From: Spirosoma oryzicola
GTDB lineage: Bacteria > Bacteroidota > Bacteroidia > Cytophagales > Spirosomataceae
Assembly (NCBI RefSeq): GCF_021233055.1
Contig: NZ_CP089546.1
Coordinates: 1-64,000, forward strand
Direction of reading: 5' to 3'
DNA length: 64,000 bases
The translations under genes and the position numbers were made by a program. The notes beneath the pieces are model-generated. The model saw only the letters and a list, made by a program, of their open reading frames with translations. It made no database searches and had not been told where the DNA came from. Position 1 is the first letter of the stretch, and every line of letters begins with the position of its first letter. Positions 42,597-51,900 of this stretch are shown here, piece by piece.

Positions 42597-45044
42597 TTAA
42601 TGATTGATGCGGTTCAGTTCGGCTTCGCTACCAAGGCTGCGCTGGCGCGTCTTGAGCCCCTTTGTGCCAAACTTGTAGGTGAGTGTCGCTCGAACAAGCC
42701 GGGTGTCACGGTATACCAGATCGCTTACGTTCTGATTGTTTGCCAGCGTTTTTGTCCCATAGCGACGGGTCCAGAAAATATCGTTGGCGTTTATTTTCAG
42801 GCTGGCTTTATTGTTCCACAGACTTTTCTGCAAGCCCAGATTTACGTTGAATGTGCTAAGTTGCGTGGTCGTCGCATACTGGAAAGGCCCCTGGTAATTA
42901 ATGGATACATCCGCTTTGTACCCTTTATTCAGCGTAAACGTATGCACCGAACTCGCGTAGTACCCCCACGAAACCACGTTCAGGTTATTACCCAGAAAAT
43001 TACGGTCTTTCACTTTTCCGTATGTACCGTAGATATTATTTGAGCTTTCCCACCATTTCGCCAACTGTACCGGGAAATTGATGTTTAAACCAATACCACT
43101 GGCTATGCCTAGGTTAGTGATAAAGTGACGCGTAATCTTGGTGTCCTGAAATTGCTCGAAGGTTTCGTAGAATGCATCCTGCTGATAACTGTAATCGAGC
43201 GTCGTCGTAATGCTGTTGTTTAGCGTATGCGTCAGTGTAAACACGTAGGCTTTTGCCGGATTCAGGTACGGATTTCCCTGAAAGTAGGAGTACTGATTCG
43301 TGAATAAAATGAACGGGTTCAGGTTGCTGTAGCTGGGTCGGTCAATTTCCCGGCGAAAGCCGAACGACAACTGGTTTTTCTCGCCAAAAGCCCGCTCAAT
43401 GTATACGTTAGGAAACAGGTTGGTGTAGTTCCGGCGAATCAGCGTATTAGTCGTTATTGAGTTAATGTCAGCGTTGGTCTGTTCAACCCGAAGCCCACTC
43501 TGGATTTGCCATTTGTTGATGGTTTTGCGGAACGTAACGTAGCCGGCGTTGATATTTTCCTTGTAAGCAAAATTATCAGTTCGACTGGGGTCGTTAAGCC
43601 AAGGGCCGCCATCAATTCGTTGTACGTTATAGCGCACATCATTACTGGTCGTGACAAAAGCCGACTTTGCCCCAATCTCTACGGTGAGTCCGTTCCGAAA
43701 CGGCATACTGTAATCGACTTTGTAAGTCGTAAACTGTGTCGTATAGGCAGGCAGGTTCTGTAACCCGTCGCGGTAGAGCGAGACGTCAGGATTCATGTAC
43801 TTCAACCGTCCGATATAGAAGGAATTGCTCGAAAAGTAATCCCGCCCGTAGTCGACGTTTACTTCGATGCTCCGCCCGTTGGTGTCGAGAGTTCCTTTGT
43901 AATTAAAGTTGTAGGCCAGGAAATTCTGTCGCGCATTGCGTTTGCCTGTTGTGGTCAGGTTTGAATCGACCTGAGAAGCCATATGGCTGAAATCTGTTGT
44001 GGAAAATTGATCTGCGTTGCTCCGAAGCCAATTGCCGTCAGCACTTACTCCCATTACATGCTTGTCCGACAAGAAATAATCCAGGCCCAGCTTACCCGTA
44101 TGGCTTAACGCCTGCCCCGATGATTTAGAATTGGTCAGCAATTGAATCGGCCCTTGCTGGTTCTGAAACTGACTCCGTTCTTCGCCTTGCCGCCAACTGC
44201 GGTTGTTGCCATAGCTGTAATTTCCAAACAAATTCAACTTACCGGCTTTGTAGTTAAAACTTCCGCCCGCTGTGTATTTGTTGTAGACGCTCTGCGTCAT
44301 CCCTATATTCAGGTTGCCGTTAAAGCCCGGTCTTGTATTTTTTTTCGTCTTAATGTTGATAATGGCTCCAGCAAATGAGTCATACTTCGCCGAGGGCTGC
44401 GTAATGAGTTCAATAGTGGCTATGTTGTCCGACTTCAGACTCTTAAGCAATGAGTTCAGGCTTTCGCCGGATACCTGAACTTGTTTGCCGTCAATCATCA
44501 CCATCGTCGCTTTTCCTTGCATTGACACCTTCCCGTTGTCTGAGACAAGGACTCCGGGCGACCGTTCGAGAACATCTAAAACCGAATTGCCCGAGCTGAC
44601 GACACTGTTTTCGACGTTGACAACAAACCCATCTGACTTCTTTTCGACGAAAGGTTTACTGCCTACTACCTTTACCTCCGTGAGTTGTTTAACCTCGGAC
44701 AAAAGTTGAATGGTCCCCGCATTGTATTCGGCTTCATTGCTGATCGTGAATGACTGGCCGGTATATTTCTGGTAACCTACAAAGCTGACATTTAACCGAT
44801 AACTGCCTGGCTCGAGGTTATCAATGCTAAAATGTCCATCTACATCAGCAATTCCTCCTTTTACGAATGCCGAATCGGTGGCCTGCATTACGGCAACGGT
44901 TGCAAAGGACACTGGCCCAACAGCCGCATTTTGCCCCTGCACCAAACCAACCAGTCGGGTTTTGCCCTGCCCCATTGCATTGATGTCTGCTAACGCTAGC
45001 ACACACCCGATAAATAATAGTTTATAGGCCTTTTTCATACGCAT
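42597..45044 (-). CDS. Outer-membrane TonB-type receptor/beta-barrel protein of the lanthipeptide operon
   Basis: 815 residues (813 from the third-codon ATG). A signal peptide (LLFIGCVLALADINAMGQ) is followed by a carboxypeptidase-regulatory-like beta-sandwich (GHFSIDNLEPGSYRLNVSFVGYQKY), a plug domain (GVLVSDNGKVSMQGKATMVMIDGK) and a long barrel ending LVRATLTYKFG. It matches the 'outer membrane beta-barrel family' group of Bacteroidota rather than a SusC. It is first in the operon with both LanC-like genes. It may carry the products across the outer membrane or take up a signal; it lacks an obvious extra N-terminal signalling domain. Confidence 0.88.
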   Translation of the reverse strand: MRMKKAYKLLFIGCVLALADINAMGQGKTRLVGLVQGQNAAVGPVSFATVAVMQATDSAFVKGGIADVDGHFSIDNLEPGSYRLNVSFVGYQKYTGQSFTISNEAEYNAGTIQLLSEVKQLTEVKVVGSKPFVEKKSDGFVVNVENSVVSSGNSVLDVLERSPGVLVSDNGKVSMQGKATMVMIDGKQVQVSGESLNSLLKSLKSDNIATIELITQPSAKYDSFAGAIINIKTKKNTRPGFNGNLNIGMTQSVYNKYTAGGSFNYKAGKLNLFGNYSYGNNRSWRQGEERSQFQNQQGPIQLLTNSKSSGQALSHTGKLGLDYFLSDKHVMGVSADGNWLRSNADQFSTTDFSHMASQVDSNLTTTGKRNARQNFLAYNFNYKGTLDTNGRSIEVNVDYGRDYFSSNSFYIGRLKYMNPDVSLYRDGLQNLPAYTTQFTTYKVDYSMPFRNGLTVEIGAKSAFVTTSNDVRYNVQRIDGGPWLNDPSRTDNFAYKENINAGYVTFRKTINKWQIQSGLRVEQTNADINSITTNTLIRRNYTNLFPNVYIERAFGEKNQLSFGFRREIDRPSYSNLNPFILFTNQYSYFQGNPYLNPAKAYVFTLTHTLNNSITTTLDYSYQQDAFYETFEQFQDTKITRHFITNLGIASGIGLNINFPVQLAKWWESSNNIYGTYGKVKDRNFLGNNLNVVSWGYYASSVHTFTLNKGYKADVSINYQGPFQYATTTQLSTFNVNLGLQKSLWNNKASLKINANDIFWTRRYGTKTLANNQNVSDLVYRDTRLVRATLTYKFGTKGLKTRQRSLGSEAELNRINH

Positions 45045-45133
45045 TAATGATCAAGAAGTAGTCATGTATTTACCATTGTCTCTTCATCTTTCTCTACCAA
45101 AGCAACATAGCTCCACCCCATCAATCAATTTAT

Positions 45134-45163
45134 TTCGACCACTTCACCAGCCGTATCGACTAA
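45134..45163 (-). promoter_or_regulatory. LytTR-type tandem site before the receptor/LanC operon
   Basis: TTCGACCAC (45134-45142) and ATCGACTAA (45155-45163), spaced 21 bases start to start, 90 bases before the receptor start codon. The distal half-site overlaps the stop of the peptide gene at 45160. Confidence 0.65.
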
Positions 45164-45369
45164 TGACTGTTTTCAGAATGTGAGTATGGGGGAAGAGGAA
45201 GTTGTCCATTCGTCCGTTCGGTTTCTATGTCGAGCGAAACGGTTGCGGATCCAATCGGTCGTCCTCCCAGAATGGCTTCCATGTCTTCGGTTTGCAGTCG
45301 TAAAAAACCATCCCGGTCGGAGAGGGAGGTTTTCTTTTTATCGCTAAAAAGCCGTTTAAAAATGTTCAT
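45160..45369 (-). CDS. Orphan double-glycine RiPP precursor-like peptide
   Basis: 69 residues. A basic amphipathic start (MNIFKRLFSDKKKTSLSDRD) and a helix ending EDMEAILGG resemble the leader of the radical SAM precursor at 24408. The 33-residue core has no cysteine, contains an LDIETERT stretch and ends PPYSHSENSH, with Tyr and His as possible cross-link sites. It has its own tandem 21-bp-period site 75 bases upstream. The most plausible reading is a third substrate of the radical SAM enzyme 21 kb away, or of an enzyme outside the window. Confidence 0.6.
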   Translation of the reverse strand: MNIFKRLFSDKKKTSLSDRDGFLRLQTEDMEAILGGRPIGSATVSLDIETERTNGQLPLPPYSHSENSH

Positions 45370-45443
45370 AACTAAAGCCGTTCAATGTTTTGCCTGTCAT
45401 TTAGGTATAAAAAAAGCGTCCTAATAGACCATCATCTATTTTT

Positions 45444-45473
45444 TTCGACCGATGAAAAGGAGTTTTCGACCAA
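45444..45473 (-). promoter_or_regulatory. LytTR-type tandem site before the orphan GG peptide
   Basis: TTCGACCGA (45444-45452) and TTCGACCAA (45465-45473), spaced 21 bases start to start, 75 bases before the start codon of the peptide gene. Confidence 0.65.
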
Positions 45474-45484
45474 ATCGCCACCCG

Positions 45485-45533
45485 CTCAGACGAGTGTTGG
45501 CGGCTATCACCAATAGATGACATTTCGTCTGAG
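45485..45533. repeat. 9-bp inverted repeat beyond the LytTR-type site
   Basis: CTCAGACGA (45485-45493) and TCGTCTGAG (45525-45533), with extra CCGC/GCGG pairing allowing for a bulge. It marks the left end of a gene-free region and may be the terminator of a lost gene. Confidence 0.4.
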
Positions 45534-46149
45534 TAGGCGGTTTAACCGGGTAGTTTATACCATTGGGCGATATCGAACACAGGCTAAATTCGCTCAAGCA
45601 TACACTCTGAAATCAGAAACATACCGCTGTACCTAAGGTCCGTTAAAACAGGCGGTTTGTCTGCATTGATCCCAAGAAAACCGGACCTTTCAATCAATCG
45701 GATCGAGTCAGGTTTTCGACCTTCGTACCGATTTTGAAGTAATTATCAGCAAAGCATCGAAGTCTTTCTATTGAACCCGCTCCCGATACTCTTCTGATCT
45801 TGATCTTACTTACCTCCGTAGCAGGGTAATTAGACTATTGACGCCATAAGTACATTGAGCGCAGAGAAACACAATCAACCTGAACGACAAGCCGGGCTGT
45901 CCCTATCAGACCATCATGATTGGACAACGGCAAGGTGAATCAGGGTTAGTGTTCTGTCAGGTATTTTGCGCTCCGTCTTAGTAGTCAGCAACCAATGCCA
46001 GTCATTAGAAACAGCGCCGATCTGGCAAAGGGATTGCCGACCAGCTAATCGGATATGGCTTAGTGAGCGAAATTTTCATATCCGCCCGGTTATAAACGTT
46101 ACCCTGTATAAAGAGAAACGGATAGATACGGCTTTCTTTTTCAGTGATA
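45534..46149. other. Intergenic region, no gene supported
   Basis: About 615 bases at the end of the RiPP locus and before a pseudogene. Open frames here (for example 45966-46415 on the plus strand) mirror the pseudogene or lack protein-like composition. No repeat was recognised. Confidence 0.4.
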
Positions 46150-47345
46150 CTATTCTGGTAAACGAATTTGCTCATCCGGATTATAGTCCAGCGGCAGATC
46201 ATGCGCTATTAATTCCCAAGTCCAGTACCCTTCGCTGCGGATACCATGCGGACGCCAAAATTGACCGGTGGCATCGACCGTCACACTGGCTTCCAGCGTT
46301 CGCAACAAAGAATATTGGAAGCCAGATCCGTTGGCCGTGCTGGCCGAACGGCGGGCGCGCTGAAAAGCATAAGGCTCCTGCTCTTTCGTGTACGTTACCT
46401 GAATCAGATCGGTGAAATAAACAATGGGTTCAAGCGCTGTTGAGCGAACGGTATCCAGAATTACTTTGTTCGAGGCCATTGGCAAAGCGCGTATCTTCTT
46501 GGGATTAGTCAACGAGCGTATTTTCAGCAGGCTGTCGCCGGGTAAACCGATCAGGCGAACGTCGCCCCAGCTATTTTTTCGTTCAATCACTTTCTGAATG
46601 ACAAATCCCTGCTGAGTCAACTGCCGGGTAAACAAGGCCCGGCCAAAATGCATTATCGAACCAAAATAAGCTTTGCGCCGATTCACCATCCAGCACTGTG
46701 CTTCAAGGGTGTCGTTGGGGATCAACGGCTCAAAGACCGAATTGCCCTCCTAAGAAACGAGTAAGGAATCATAGCTGTAGCGGAAATAATCTAATTGAAA
46801 CCGTAGTCGATAGCCTAGAGCCTTGTTGTCAATAACCAGTGGCTGCTGAGCGGAAACAATCAGCGTTTGCCCGCTTTGGTTAAACATCAGAACGTCTGGA
46901 TTAACGATCCGGCACAGGTCAGCATTCTGACTTTGCCCAATAAAGTTGTTGGTAAACAACAGGAGTTGCTTTCGCCAGTCAGGCCCGCGACGCCGGTGTG
47001 CTTTGACCGTAATAGCGTCCAGCTGACTATCAACGGGCTTAAGCTCAAACCGGTACGTATGCTGATCCTAAGTCTCGATTGTCGTCTTCAGCGTAGCGAA
47101 TCCAAGGTAGGAAACGATCAGATCGAACTTGCCGGTGGGAGCGTTCGATAAGGTAAAAGAGCCCACCTGATCGGTAACTGTTCCTTTGGTGGTACCAGGC
47201 AGAAAGACCGTGGCGAAGGGCAACGATTGCTGATCCTTTCCGGCCCTGAATGGTAAATTGGGCTCAGCTTACGTGAGTCAGCAGTACGGTTAGCAGCATT
47301 ACCGGCTGTATTCTAAAAACCAGTAGAAAAAGCCGTTTCGATTGA
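46150..47345 (-). pseudogene. Carboxypeptidase-regulatory-like domain protein, broken by several stops
   Basis: The minus strand rebuilds a secreted protein: signal peptide (LFLLVFRIQPVMLLTVLLTHV), a carboxypeptidase-like regulatory beta-sandwich (TKGTVTDQVGSFTLSNAPTG, then FDLIVSYLGFATL) and a long C-terminal part to a stop at 46150. It is interrupted by a TGA in HVS-stop-AQF near 47265, a frameshift in the domain's first strands, TAG in TIET-stop-DQH (about 47070) and TAG at 46750-46752 (LLVS-stop-EGN). The remaining text is well preserved, so inactivation looks recent. Such proteins are common Bacteroidota surface or receptor-associated proteins of unknown role. Confidence 0.7.
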
Positions 47346-47576
47346 TCCACTTTATCCGGAAAGCGAAGGCTAAATAAACACAATGATTTCTTCTAAAGAT
47401 AAGATGATTTAAAGAAAAATGGACCGAACAGGATCGACTCTTTTTTCACAAAAACGGATGGATGCGGCTTAGTTGATAAATAGCCCTCATTCTCAGTAGA
47501 GAGCCGACCATTGATCATCTTTAGATCCTTTATGGAAGGGCACATATGCGAACTGTGATCCTGCATTTCCGGTTAT
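47346..47576. other. Intergenic before the stray iterons
   Basis: AT-rich sequence with no supported gene; a 72-codon minus-strand frame (47493-47711) runs across iteron-like DNA and looks accidental. Confidence 0.4.
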
Positions 47577-47597
47577 AAACCGACTTTTAGGAGGATT
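47577..47597 (+). repeat. Degenerate iteron
   Basis: Begins AAACCGACTTTTAGGAGGA, matching the first thirteen iteron bases (from its second base) and then diverging in the G-run. Another relic, AAAGTTGGTTTTT (47617-47629), resembles the origin's inverted half-site with one mismatch. Together with the near-perfect iteron 200 bases away this marks a decayed second copy of part of the origin. Confidence 0.5.
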
Positions 47598-47789
47598 CTG
47601 CGTATATAGACTCCAGAAAGTTGGTTTTTCAAGGACTATCGTCCGTTCAAATTGAGTCTGAATCAGCTGCGAAGCAAATAAGAACCAATAAAATATAGCG
47701 CTCCAAAGCAATATAGTATATAATAATGCTAAATTAATACAGTAAGCTATAGTTACAAGGGTTAATTGATGAGTACCGGCTTTCGGCTA

Positions 47790-47811
47790 ACTCCCCCCAA
47801 AAGTCGGTTTG
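47790..47811 (-). repeat. Stray iteron in opposite orientation
   Basis: The minus strand carries the iteron with 21 of 22 bases identical (core CCGACTTTTGGGGGGAGT intact). Adjacent bases (CTTTACTACAAAA on the plus strand) are the reverse complement of the spacer that separates iterons in the true array, with one base inserted. It therefore derives from origin DNA, 42 kb from the array. Confidence 0.8.
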
Positions 47812-47829
47812 CTTTACTACAAAAGTCAG

Positions 47830-48321
47830 TATTTGACTCGCAATGAACCTGTGCTTTTCCACCATTAAAATCGTGACATACAACATATTATTCTCTTTTA
47901 ATCAACGGTTTTCATAGTACTTAGCTTTGTGATTTTTTGAGAATATGATTCCTCTGTAAAGCGGTTTCGTCCACCGGTTTCAGGATCAGCCCCTAGCTTC
48001 GACCAATACCATCAACAAGCATACACCTGATAAGCGATTGCCTCGGACGCCCGGATTAGCAAATCAGCTGCCAGCTAGGGTCTACCGGTCTTTTTTGGTT
48101 ATACCAAGCACACTAATCGACCTGCACCGTATGACAGCAACCGGGTCCATACTAAGCCGAAGGCGCACCCAGACAGGATTTCGTTCGTATCGTTTTGGAT
48201 GATCTGTCCTGAAACAAGTTTACCAAGTCGATTCTGGTCTATTTCTAAATTAAGATCCGTGCAGGGCTTTCTTGAACTTTCTGCTGACCTTTGCGCTAAA
48301 GCAGGTAAGGGAATCGAGACA
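47830..48321. other. Intergenic, nothing recognised
   Basis: About 490 bases between the stray iteron and the His-rich protein gene; presumably includes the promoter of the metal-efflux operon. No frame or repeat was convincing. Confidence 0.4.
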
Positions 48322-48708
48322 ATGAAGTCAATTGTTGCTTTTTTGCTGGCTATACAACTCCTGGGAAGTAGTTTGCTTCCAGGCTTCGGTATCGATCAGT
48401 CCAGTCGGCTGATCGATCTGGTCCAGCATTTTCAGCAACACCAGGCAACAAACCCTGACCTTGGCTTCCTGGATTTTATGGTGATGCATTACGGCGCAGA
48501 TTCCGCCCATCAGAAGCACCCCAACCACAGTCACCATAATCTGCCAGCCGCCGGTCATGCCGCGCCTGTATTTACCGCTCCTGCCGTCGTGCTGCTTTTA
48601 TCAGCACCCGTATGTCTGATGATCTTGGCTAGATCAGCCTGCTTTCGTTACGCCAACCTATACTCTTTCGTCAGCGTAAATACGCTGATCAATCCGCCCC
48701 GACGCTGA
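48322..48708 (+). CDS. Small His-rich membrane-associated protein preceding the metal pump
   Basis: About 128 residues from the ATG at 48322 (MKSIVAFLLAIQLLGSSLLPG), which gives an immediate hydrophobic signal or anchor segment; a longer open frame upstream is unlikely. The middle has many His residues (MHYGADSAHQKHPNHSHHNL), suited to metal binding. A second hydrophobic helix (APAVVLLLSAPVCLMIL) follows. Small proteins of this kind often precede CzcA-type efflux genes in Bacteroidota. A role as metal chaperone or sensor is inference. Confidence 0.7.
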   Translation: MKSIVAFLLAIQLLGSSLLPGFGIDQSSRLIDLVQHFQQHQATNPDLGFLDFMVMHYGADSAHQKHPNHSHHNLPAAGHAAPVFTAPAVVLLLSAPVCLMILARSACFRYANLYSFVSVNTLINPPRR

Positions 48709-48927
48709 TGTAAGCGTACCTCTTGGCCGGATTGTATCCATGCGGACTGGTTTTCCTACCAGTTTCCTGTTTTTTCCATAACACATTCCTGTTAAGCAGC
48801 CGGGTCGATCCGGCTATATGTCCTGTTTGCCCGACGGCTTACAGCTGCCGGTTGCACGCCACCAGACAGCGCTCTGCGCGTCTGTATCCTCGCCTAATCT
48901 TATCCTGACTCATTGGTTGTCGTCACG

Positions 48928-51900
48928 ATGCTGAACGCTATCATCTATTTTTCAATTCGTAATAAATTAATCATTGGTCTGTTTACGCTGGCGCTGATCG
49001 GCTGGGGTATCTGGTCGGCCTCGCAGTTGCCGATCGATGCCGTGCCTGATATCACCAACAATCAGGTGCAGGTCATCACCAGCACTCCGTCGCTAGCGGC
49101 TGAAGATATCGAACGACTGGTCACGTTTCCTATCGAAGTAAGCCTGAGCAGCATTCCCGGCATTACAGAACTCCGTTCCTTTTCCCGATTTGGCCTGTCG
49201 ATTGTAACCGTAGTCTTTACCGACGCGACGGATGTGTACTGGGCTCGTCAACAGATCAGCGAGCGCTTACAGACGGTTGTAGGGCAAATTCCCCCCGGCG
49301 TTGGCTCACCGACAATGGCACCTGTAACGACGGGCCTGGGCGAAATATTTCAGTATACGGTGGTTCCCCAAAAAGGCTACGAAAACCGCTACTCCTTGAG
49401 CGATCTCCGCACTATTCAGGACTGGACCATCCGACGATCTTTGCTGGGTACGCCCGGGGTAGCCGACGTGAGTGGTTTTGGTGGTCTGCTGAAACAGTAC
49501 GAAATCGCTGTCGACCCCGACCGACTTCGCAGTGCCGGGGTCACGATGACCGATCTTTTTACCGCCCTTCAGCAAAACAACCAGAACACCGGTGGCGCTT
49601 ACATCGACAAAAAGCCGAATGCGTTTTTTATCCGGTCGGACGGTCTTATTCATTCACCTGATGACGTAGCCGACATTGTTGTCCAGCTGAACGCGCAGGG
49701 GTTGCCCGTGCGGGTACGGGATGTTGCTCAGGTAGGCATCGGATCGGCGGTGCGCTACGGGGCCGTTACGCGGAATGGACAGGGCGAAACCGTGGGAGCT
49801 GTTGTAATGATGGTTAAAGGCGAGAACTCCTCGGCAGTCATTCAGCGGGTCAAGGAAAAGATTACCCAGATTCAGCAGACGCTGCCCCCTGGTATTCAGA
49901 TCATTCCTTTCCTGGATCGTACTAAAATGGTGAACAGCGCTATCGGAACCGTTGAGCGTAACCTGCTGGAAGGAGCTACCATTGTGATCGTTGTGCTGGT
50001 TCTACTGCTAGGTAATTTCCGGGCGGGCTTCGTCGTTGCTTCGGTCATTCCGCTAGCGTTGCTATTCGCAATCTCCTTGATGAATCTATTCGGCGTATCG
50101 GGCAACCTGATGAGTCTGGGCGCTATTGATTTCGGTCTGATTGTCGATGGAGCCGTGATCATTGTTGAAGCGACGCTGCATCACATCACGCTTCGCAACA
50201 AGGATAAGCTGCTCACGCAGCGTGAAATGGACGACGAAGTATTTCTGTCAGCAGGGCGTATCCGGTCATCTGCCGCTTTTGGCGAGATCATTATTTTAAT
50301 CGTTTACCTGCCGATTCTGGCCCTGTCGGGTATCGAAGGAAAAATGTTCCGTCCCATGGCGCTGACGGTAGCGTTTGCCATTCTGGGCGCGTTTATTCTT
50401 TCGATTACCTACGTACCGATGGTTTCGGCCTTGTTGCTCAACAAAAAAATCACACATAAAACTTCGTTTTCGGATCGCATCATCAAACGCATTCATCGGG
50501 TGTATGAGCCGATTCTGGTGAAGGCTCTTGCGCATCGTCTGCTGATTCTGAGCGGTGCCGCCGGGCTACTGGTCGTAGCGGTTTATGCATTTTCCCGTAT
50601 GGGCGGTGAGTTTATTCCGCAGCTTGATGAAGGCGACTTTGCCGTCGATACGCGCACGCTCACGGGCAGTTCACTTTCCGAAACGATTGACGCGACGCAG
50701 AAAGCCCAGCGCATTCTGCTCAACCAGTTTCCGGAGGTCGAACAGGTAGTGGGGAAGATCGGCTCTGGCGAAATCCCGACCGACCCGATGCCCATCGAAG
50801 CGGCTGATCTGATGGTTATTCTCAAGCCGAAGGCTGATTGGACATCGGCTTCCACGCGTGACGAACTGGCGGAGAAAATGGCGGACGCACTGGCCGTTAT
50901 TCCGGGCGTAACCTTTGGTTTTCAGCAACCCGTGCAAATGCGTTTTAACGAATTGATGACCGGCGCACGGCAGGACGTAGCCCTGAAAATATACGGGGAG
51001 GATTTAGCCCAGCTCACTAAACTGGCCGACCAGGTGGGTAGTTTGATCCGGACAATTGACGGTGCCAAGGACCTGTATATCGAGCAGGTAGGGGGGCTAT
51101 CCCAAATCCTGATCCGTCTCGACCGGGCACAGATTGCCAAGTTTGGGCTGAACGTAGCGGATGTAAACCGGGTCATCAATACGGCCTTTGCCGGACAATC
51201 GGCAGGCCAGGTGTTCGAAGGTGAAAAACGCTTTGATCTGGTGGTTCGGTTGGCGGCTGACAAACGCCAGAGCATCGATGACATTCGCAACGTATACGTA
51301 CCGGTTGCCGCCAGTGCTACCAGACCCGCGCAGCAGATTCCACTCGGTCAGCTTGCTCAGGTAACCATGCAGGAAGCACCTAATCAGATTCAGCGGGACA
51401 ACGCGCATCGACGAATCACACTCGGATTCAACGTCCGGGGCGAGTCCACGCCAGACGCATCTGCGCGGAGCGAATCCACAGGAGGCCGCGATGTGGAAAG
51501 CATCGTTACGGAATTGCAGCAGAAAGTAGGACAGCATATCAAATTTCCTCCCGGTTATTCGATTACGTACGGGGGGCAGTTTCAGAATCTGGTCGATGCA
51601 AAAAAACGATTGAGCATTGCCGTACCGATTGCCCTGGCCCTGATTTTCGCCCTGCTCTTTTTTACCTTCAACTCCGTCCGGCAGAGTTTACTTATTTTCA
51701 TGGCAATTCCGCTGGCGGCCATTGGGGGTGTGTTTGCCTTATTGATCCGGGGAATGCCTTTCAGCATATCGGCCGGTGTTGGATTCATTGCCCTCTCTGG
51801 TGTTGCGGTTCTGAATGGCATCGTGCTGATCGCTGAATTTAACCGGCTGCGGCACGAAGAGGGCCTGACCGATATGGCCGAAATCATTCGGCTGGGTACC

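Noticed and set aside
45966..46415. 149-residue plus-strand gene
   Set aside because: Its right half is antisense to the well-preserved pseudogene at 46150-47345; the left half has no protein-like pattern.
47493..47711. 72-residue minus-strand gene
   Set aside because: It crosses degenerate iteron DNA and shows no domain or protein-like pattern.
47998..48006. Further LytTR half-site TTCGACCAA
   Set aside because: Single copy, no partner at 21 bases and more than 300 bases from the next gene; likely chance.
48723..48908. 61-residue plus-strand gene between the His-rich protein and the pump
   Set aside because: Cys/Arg/Ser-rich frame without domain, in a stretch that looks like a leader region of the pump gene.
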